A stretch of 64,000 nucleotides of DNA, taken from contig NW_026516665.1 of NCBI RefSeq assembly GCF_025766255.1, positions 62,001 through 126,000 on the forward strand, in the 5' to 3' direction. This DNA is from Zychaea mexicana (taxonomy: Eukaryota > Mucoromycota > Mucoromycetes > Mucorales > Lichtheimiaceae). This document shows, in pieces, positions 58,956 to 64,000 of this stretch; positions within the stretch are counted from its first letter, which is position 1, and each line of letters starts with the position of its first letter. A program made the translations under genes and the position numbers. The notes beneath the pieces are model-generated. The model had not been told where the DNA came from and ran no database searches. It saw only the letters and a program-made list of their open reading frames with translations.

Positions 58956-59080
58956 TTTTCGCCATAGAAATATGGTAGTGTCCTTTCGGTTGGATGCCTT
59001 GTCTGCTGGTCTGGTCTGGTCTGCCATGGTGGGGCTCGCATGAGGAGCCAGGTGCCACCGTAAATCGCGTTCGACTCTCA

Positions 59081-59300
59081 GGACTCGACTATCGGCAATC
59101 GACTGTCTGGCAATCGACTGTCTGGCGATCAACTCTCTGGCATTCGTCTCTCTGGCATTCGTCTCTCTGGCATACGTCTCTCGGCATTCGACTCTCGGCA
59201 TTCGACTCTCGGCATTCGACTCTCGGCATTCGACTCTCGGCATTCGACTCTCGGCATTCGACTCTCGGCAATCGACACTCGGCAATCAGCTCCCAGCTTC
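59081..59300 (+). repeat. 14- to 16-bp minisatellite
   Basis: Tandem units of about 14 bp (CTCGGCATTCGACT) follow a run of related ~16-bp units (CTCTCTGGCATTCGT, CTGTCTGGCAATCGA). About 14-15 units in total, with the central 14-bp units almost identical. No stops occur in several frames on either strand, so the overlapping open frames here are by-products. It lies about 125 bp beyond repeat B2 and has no counterpart after B1. Confidence 0.9.
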
Positions 59301-59405
59301 AGTGTTCGGCTCCCAGCATCCGAGTATCCAGTAAGCAGCTCCTCCAGCATTCGACAACAGCAGCAATTTTTTTTCTTTTTCTTTTTTGGGTGTTTCGAGA
59401 GTCAA

Positions 59406-59557
59406 TTCTTTCCCCTACCCCCACCCCTTCCCTTTCCTCTTCCCTTTCCTCTTCCCCCCCCTTCCCTTTCCTCTTCCCTTCCGTCCTTCCCTCCCTTCCT
59501 TCCCTTCCGTCTACCCTTCCATCTTCCTTCCGTCCTTCCCTTCCCCCTTCCCCACTC
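59406..59557 (+). repeat. polypyrimidine (C/T) tract
   Basis: About 150 bp almost purely C and T on the plus strand, with only a few A and G. It consists of CCCTTCCCTTTCCTCTTCC-like units and CCTTCCGT units. Such tracts can form triplex DNA. No gene on either strand; the open frames are compositional. Confidence 0.9.
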
Positions 59558-60441
59558 ACAGGCAATCCACAACCGATTGCTTGCACTTGACTCTCGAAAC
59601 GTAGCGTACGTCATGGTTCCCACTCGTTTGTACCATGATGGCTGGGTTTGTGGTTGATTGACCCAGCCAAATGTGTGGGAGACTGGGACTCCCAGGCCGA
59701 GGCATTGGTGGCTTTCTTTTCCTCCCCCTTTTACATACTTCTTCTGTTTCTTCTTGCTTTCTTCATGCTTTTTGTATAGCCTGCAGGTTGTGCGAACTGC
59801 TTGTTGAGGTCACTTTGTAAAATCGCGTTCTTATTATTTGTCTTTATTGTCCACTGATTGTGTTCTTTTAATAAAATTTGTACCCTTCGACTATTGATAT
59901 TCATAACGATAACTTTTGTCTTTTATAAAATGTTTCTTTACTCTAATATTACAATGAATAAAAACCTGCTCTTTTACTTTATGTCCTGCTTAAACTCATT
60001 TACAATTTCTTTCCTTGTGAAGATATTTGCGTGTCGCTTCACCTTGCAATATCCATTTTCTTTCTGACTGTGTTCAATCGTCTTCGCCGCTTCATTTGAC
60101 AGTAAGGAAAGAACTCATGTTTTGGCGTGCTGTGTCCTTGTTCTTATACAATGCTGACAATGTCAAATGGCTCACATTAGATTCGTAATTACTTTTACTT
60201 TGCATTGACTCGATCGATTCTAAACAAAATATCTAGGCAACCGTTTGACACAAGCATAATGCACTGACCATGTAATACAATGTCAAAATTCTTGTGAGAG
60301 CCGTTGCATGTATCAGTTTTTTGGGCACGTCAGAAAATATCTTTAGAGAAACTTTTTCTGGCAACTGCCAGGAACTCTTTTTGAATAACTGGGAACCCGT
60401 TGTTCGAGTTGTGTGTTCAAAAACTGTCATAGAATTAGACT
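59558..60441. other. gene-free AT-rich stretch
   Basis: About 880 bp. No recognised gene or repeat; the 69-codon frame at 59858-60067 is a Phe/Leu-rich AT-composition artefact. Confidence 0.4.
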
Positions 60442-61723
60442 CTACTTATACAACAACAAGAAAATACAGCAGATTACTACAGGACTTTTTTTCTCTCTAG
60501 CCAAGTATCAAAAAATGACTTTGCGTGATTGATCCATGCAACAGTCATCTTTAGTTACTCATTTAATACCTTCCGTTATTCTCGGGATCAGAGAATTAGT
60601 ACGCGGGCTGAAAAATTGAGACCAGACGGGCTGGCATTTTAGTAGTAATCAGCCCGCTTTGTTAATGTGAAGGGCTCGAGCACTACGCAGGCTGAATGGC
60701 TTTGTACTCTACTCATATCCATTTCTGTGACACATTCCATATTTAATAGTAGAATATGTAGCACCTATTCACGCTTACTTAAAGTGTGTGTCCTATGTCC
60801 AGCAACTCTGATTTGATAGTACATCTCTTATTATTCAATGGAATGCACAGCCAGAACGCTCAATATATGTTACGCTAGATAAACAATGTATGTTTAGAGA
60901 TAAATCTGATGGCTCGTAAAGTACTGGCATCGGGTAACACCACAGTAGGTTCAAATCAACGAATGTAATCATACACCAGCACCTAACGTCTCCTTCATTA
61001 CTCTTCTTTCGCATGTCCCTTTTCAATTAAGTCTTGATCGACCGCCAAACGCTCATTACATCTTATTGGCATTTTTCTTTTCTCTGATGAACTTGATCAC
61101 TGTTGATACGATTTAATTGCTTCAGTTAGATGTGCAGTGGCTAAGTATATACTGGATGCATTCACTGCCAAATGTCACATTTAGCTGGTCATCGCGATGC
61201 TTCTTTCTTAAAAGATTGCTCTCTTTATTAAAATTACATTGGCCAAATAGAATTACTGTTGGCCATCGCGATGTCACTACTTTTTTTTAAAAGCTTGCTC
61301 TCATTGCTATTATGGTGGCCCAGACCAGAATCGCTATGGCCACATGAATTTGTCCTTTGCATGACTGTAAGCTATGAGTTTATTTTAATTGAGATATATA
61401 TCTGTATCACATATCAAAGTGGTGTAGCTTGAAGACAATACATCATATATAAGGTCCTTCAGCCCGCGTAGTGCTCGAGCCCTTCATATTAACAAAGCGG
61501 GCCGAATACTACAAAAATGCCAGAAATTTTTCAGCCCGTCTGGTCTCAATTTTTCAGCCCGCGTACTAATTCTCTGATCCCGAGAATAACGGAAGGTATT
61601 AAATGAGTAACTAAAGATGACTGTTGCATGGATCAATCACGCAAAGTCATTTTTTGATACTTGGCTAGAGAAAAAAAAGTCCTGTAGTAATCTGCTATAT
61701 TTTCTTTGTTGTTGTATAAGTAG
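60442..61723. mobile_element. 1.28-kb fold-back element with ~260-bp terminal inverted repeats
   Basis: The left arm (60442-60695) and right arm (61459-61723) are reverse complements over nearly their whole length with few differences. Outer ends are CTACTTATACAACAACAA and TTGTTGTTGTATAAGTAG; inner ends are GGGCTCGAGCACTACGC and its complement. Each arm also has its own shorter inverted pair (GCGGGCTGA with TCAGCCCGC), giving nested hairpins. The 760-bp centre has no open frame of note but contains two ~50-bp direct repeats with CATCGCGATG (about 61181-61237 and 61261-61310). No clear target-site duplication flanks it. A non-autonomous DNA transposon is most likely; other copies were not found in the window. 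Confidence 0.85.
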
Positions 61724-61727
61724 TTTT

Positions 61728-61905
61728 GTCATAAATAAAAGTTTTAAAAGCGCGCAAAAATAGGAACGCAAGACTAGGAACGCAAATTTGTTCCCCAGAA
61801 AACGCAAAAAACATTATGTGGAAACGCAGAATTTCATTCTTATTGGCGCAAAACTATTCCTGCTTGGCACAAATAATTTGGAAAAACCCAGTACTTGTCT
61901 GAGAC
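61728..61905 (-). repeat. dispersed repeat R, copy 2, abutting the fold-back element
   Basis: Reverse-complement match to 52828-52990. The match ends at GACAAAACTAC, exactly where the outer end of the fold-back element begins, so the two units meet without a gap. A 24-bp segment in the middle (TTCTGCGTTTCCACATAATG region) is absent from copy 1. Confidence 0.85.
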
Positions 61906-62629
61906 CCTAATCTAGACAGACGGAAGTTGCATAACGAGATTAGGAAATTGAAAGTATACTCGAGATACTGTTGTGGGTTGACCAAAATGGACTCATAACT
62001 GTAGCGTGTGAATACGTTGGTACAAGGCGTGGTGCTATCTCGAGAAAGTTCGTAGCGTGAGTCTGACTGTGGCGCTTAACATGGTGCATATATGTATCAA
62101 GAGATTATAAGCTGAAATGTTTGTAAGACTGAAAGAAGTATTGAGTACAACCGTAAGGCACGAATCCCGTATCTCTGGGCTAACCTTGCACAACGGCACG
62201 ATTCATTACCAACTGTATGGCAAAGTAGACTTTTGCAAAGCTTACCATGCGGTATAACAGTAGAGCCAAACTTGAAATAAAGAATGCCTTTGTCTCCTCC
62301 GTCTTATCGCTAGTCTGTAAGAATAGTTGTTTGGAGCGATAGCAAACAAAATTCCTAATGCCATTTATATTTCTTGAAGACATATAAGTAGCATATACTT
62401 GGTTCAACTCCTTTCTTTAGAGAACAGGATCATATCTATCGAGGCAAGACATGGTCTTATATGAAGGAGAAGCAGACCTCAAACAGCGCCCCGTGATATT
62501 GAATAAGGGGACAAATTGTTGCCACGCACACTTGTATCCGTCGGACCCTCGTATCCCTTCTTACGCTACCCGCCTCCTCCAACAACCTACTTCTCGGTTT
62601 CTCGACGTCTACGTACACATACACTCATC
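61906..62629. other. upstream region of the F-box-like gene
   Basis: About 720 bp without a recognised gene. The stretch 62516-62629 is open in frame with the F-box-like gene, but it is Pro/Ser/Thr-rich and lacks an ATG, so I treat it as upstream sequence. Confidence 0.4.
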
Positions 62630-63860
62630 ATGCTTCACAAACTACCAACCGAACTACTTTGTGTTGTCTTGAAACACTTATGCTACGATGACTTGGACGA
62701 ATTACACAAGATCTCGGGCCTCGAACCTATAGTACGGCACCACCTACTTCGTCACTACCGATTCCACTATCAAGTCAGCTCGTTACTACGCATATTTGAA
62801 TCATCCTGTGAAACAGAAGAGCGCCGAGACAACATTGCCAATCAACTTTTAGATCTCATTTGTCATGCAGTAGAAAAATGTCCCAAATACGATCATCGGA
62901 ACAAATTCAGCGATCTGCTTAATATTCTAGAAACCACGGTCGTGAAACGAATCTTGGCTCATGACATTATGCCTCACGTTGAAGACGAATATGCGTTACT
63001 GTGCTTGGATATTCGATATAAATATCTTCATCAGCCTTCGATTCGAGTACTCCATGATCCAGTAAGCTCGTTGTATACCTATAGATCAAGGCTACTTAAA
63101 GAGATCAGTTATAGAAATGTTCATACCAATGTATCTATGTCTTGATGTGTATTTTAGAAATACCGACGACGAAGCACAAAATACCCCTTGGCACCGTTTC
63201 TGCCAAGAGAGTATACCTGGGTCTGGCGACGTCAATGTGCCAATGCAGCTGATTCCCTCTACAACAGTAAACGCAACAAACTGCTTATGGCACCTGTCAA
63301 AGATAAAGACCGACGACAAAGCCGTATACGATTTGCACGATTTTTTGGCCAGCTATTTAAAGTGACGAGTTTATATTTGGAATCGAACCTGGATGGCACG
63401 TTCGAAGAGTGTGTACGCGAGGCATTAGTGATAGGTGATGTGGAAAGTTTATTGGTAATGTGCGCGGCAGCAGAACGACCCGTGGACGTTATGCACATGT
63501 GTATGATGGTGAATATGGCTGCAGAGCAGCTGTGGACGTATCTTGAAACTTTCGATGACTGGCTGGCGACGAATCCTACACCGGAACAGAGGGCTAGGAT
63601 TGAACTAAATGAACAGGCACAACAGCAACGGCAGCAGAATATGCAAGAGGAATTGCCGCCTCCAGAGTGGTTGTTACCAGATCGTTACAAGGTTGCGGAT
63701 GATACCAAACTTCGACTGACTGTAAGGGGAAAGAAAGGCTCACTGATCTTTAACAGTAAATGTGTATGCCAAGTGGAATTAACTTGCTCTTTTGTTCTCA
63801 CTACTATTAGCTGATGAATGGCTTATACAAGCACGGATGGCGCTGGTTCGATTGATCTGA
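62630..63860 (+). CDS. F-box-like protein of unknown function
   Basis: Three phase-consistent exons, 62630-63061, 63158-63755 and 63811-63860, give about 359 residues. The N-terminus MLHKLPTELLCVVLKHLCYDDLDEL fits an F-box (L-P-x-E-L-x-x-x-I-x-x-x-L), which would bind Skp1 in an SCF ubiquitin ligase. The remainder is helical, with no LRR or WD40 repeats: CETEERRDNIANQLLDLICH, then VEDEYALLCLDIRYKYLHQP, then a basic segment (KDKDRRQSRIRFARFFG) and a Gln-rich stretch near residue 310. The F-box match is short, so a chance resemblance is possible. Intron 1 was preferred over reading through because it has a strong GTAAGC donor, keeps phase, and avoids a stop. Confidence 0.6.
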
Positions 63861-64000
63861 GCTTTTCCATTCATGAAACTATATTCCCTTATCTCTATTT
63901 TTTACCCGCCCCCATCCACCTCATCATATAATAATGAGCTATCTACCTGTCAACCGGTCTCATCATTTGTATCTAATTCTGACATATACATATGCACCCA
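63861..64000. other. right-edge sequence
   Basis: 3' flank of the F-box-like gene; C-rich patch (CCCGCCCCCATCC) and AT-rich sequence. Nothing recognised. Confidence 0.4.

Noticed and set aside
59081..59300. CRISPR-like regularly spaced repeat
   Set aside because: Units are contiguous without unique spacers, and the organism is a fungus; this is a minisatellite.
58929..59590. Minus- and plus-strand frames over the minisatellite and polypyrimidine tract
   Set aside because: Composition artefacts of tandem repeats on both strands.
60940..60960. GGTTCAAATC-like string suggesting a tRNA B box
   Set aside because: No matching A box, acceptor stem or anticodon arm nearby.

Overview
The window is nuclear DNA from a fungus. 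Genes are intron-rich (up to 15 coding exons) with short GT-AG introns, mostly about 50-110 bp. Gene content and protein style point to an early-diverging, probably Mucoromycota (Mucorales-like) species. This placement is inference: there is no rRNA or other marker here. Gene models below were made by hand from conserved protein similarity plus splice signals with matching phase.

Layout. 0-9.9 kb is gene-poor: decayed gene remnants (a possible SET/MYND C-terminal part, a fragment of an unknown family, a 5'-truncated proteasome ATPase RPT1), two dispersed repeats (A1, B1) and a 23-bp minisatellite. 9.9-33.4 kb is a dense block of conserved genes: TAF6 (+) tail-to-tail with UTP13 (-); TPS2 (+) divergent from UTP13; VPS39/VAM6 (-); a Con7-like C2H2 regulator (+) divergent from VPS39; a RING protein with an acidic serine-rich tail (-); and the small clamp-loader subunit Rfc5/human RFC3 (-). 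34.1-42.7 kb carries a sulfotransferase-like gene (-), RIB3 (-) with an apparent GC-AG intron, a seven-helix membrane protein (-), ATP12 (+) and a four-CBS-domain protein (-) whose stop lies 30 bp from that of ATP12. 43-50 kb holds three related HXXXD acyltransferase copies: one decayed (+), one intact (-), one intact (+), with a broken LINE reverse-transcriptase fragment between the first two. SPT3 (-) follows at 50.2-51.4 kb. 51.4-62.6 kb is again gene-poor and repeat-rich: second copies of repeats A and B in the same order and orientation as at 2.6-5.7 kb, a 5'-truncated LINE with a near-perfect target-site duplication inside copy A2, a 14-bp minisatellite, a polypyrimidine tract, and a 1.28-kb element with about 260-bp inverted ends next to a 170-bp repeat also found at 52.8 kb. 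The last gene (62.6-63.9 kb) is an F-box-like protein of unknown role.

Functionally the conserved block is housekeeping: transcription initiation (TAF6, SPT3), ribosome biogenesis (UTP13), trehalose synthesis (TPS2), vacuolar fusion (VPS39), DNA replication (RFC), riboflavin synthesis (RIB3) and F1-ATPase assembly (ATP12). The accessory material is the acyltransferase group, the membrane protein, the sulfotransferase-like gene and the repeats. I see no rRNA, tRNA or CRISPR array, and no clear new multi-gene system. The most informative unusual structures are the empty/filled-site pair of repeat A, the fold-back element, and the near-identical E-box-containing block shared by the two copies of repeat B.
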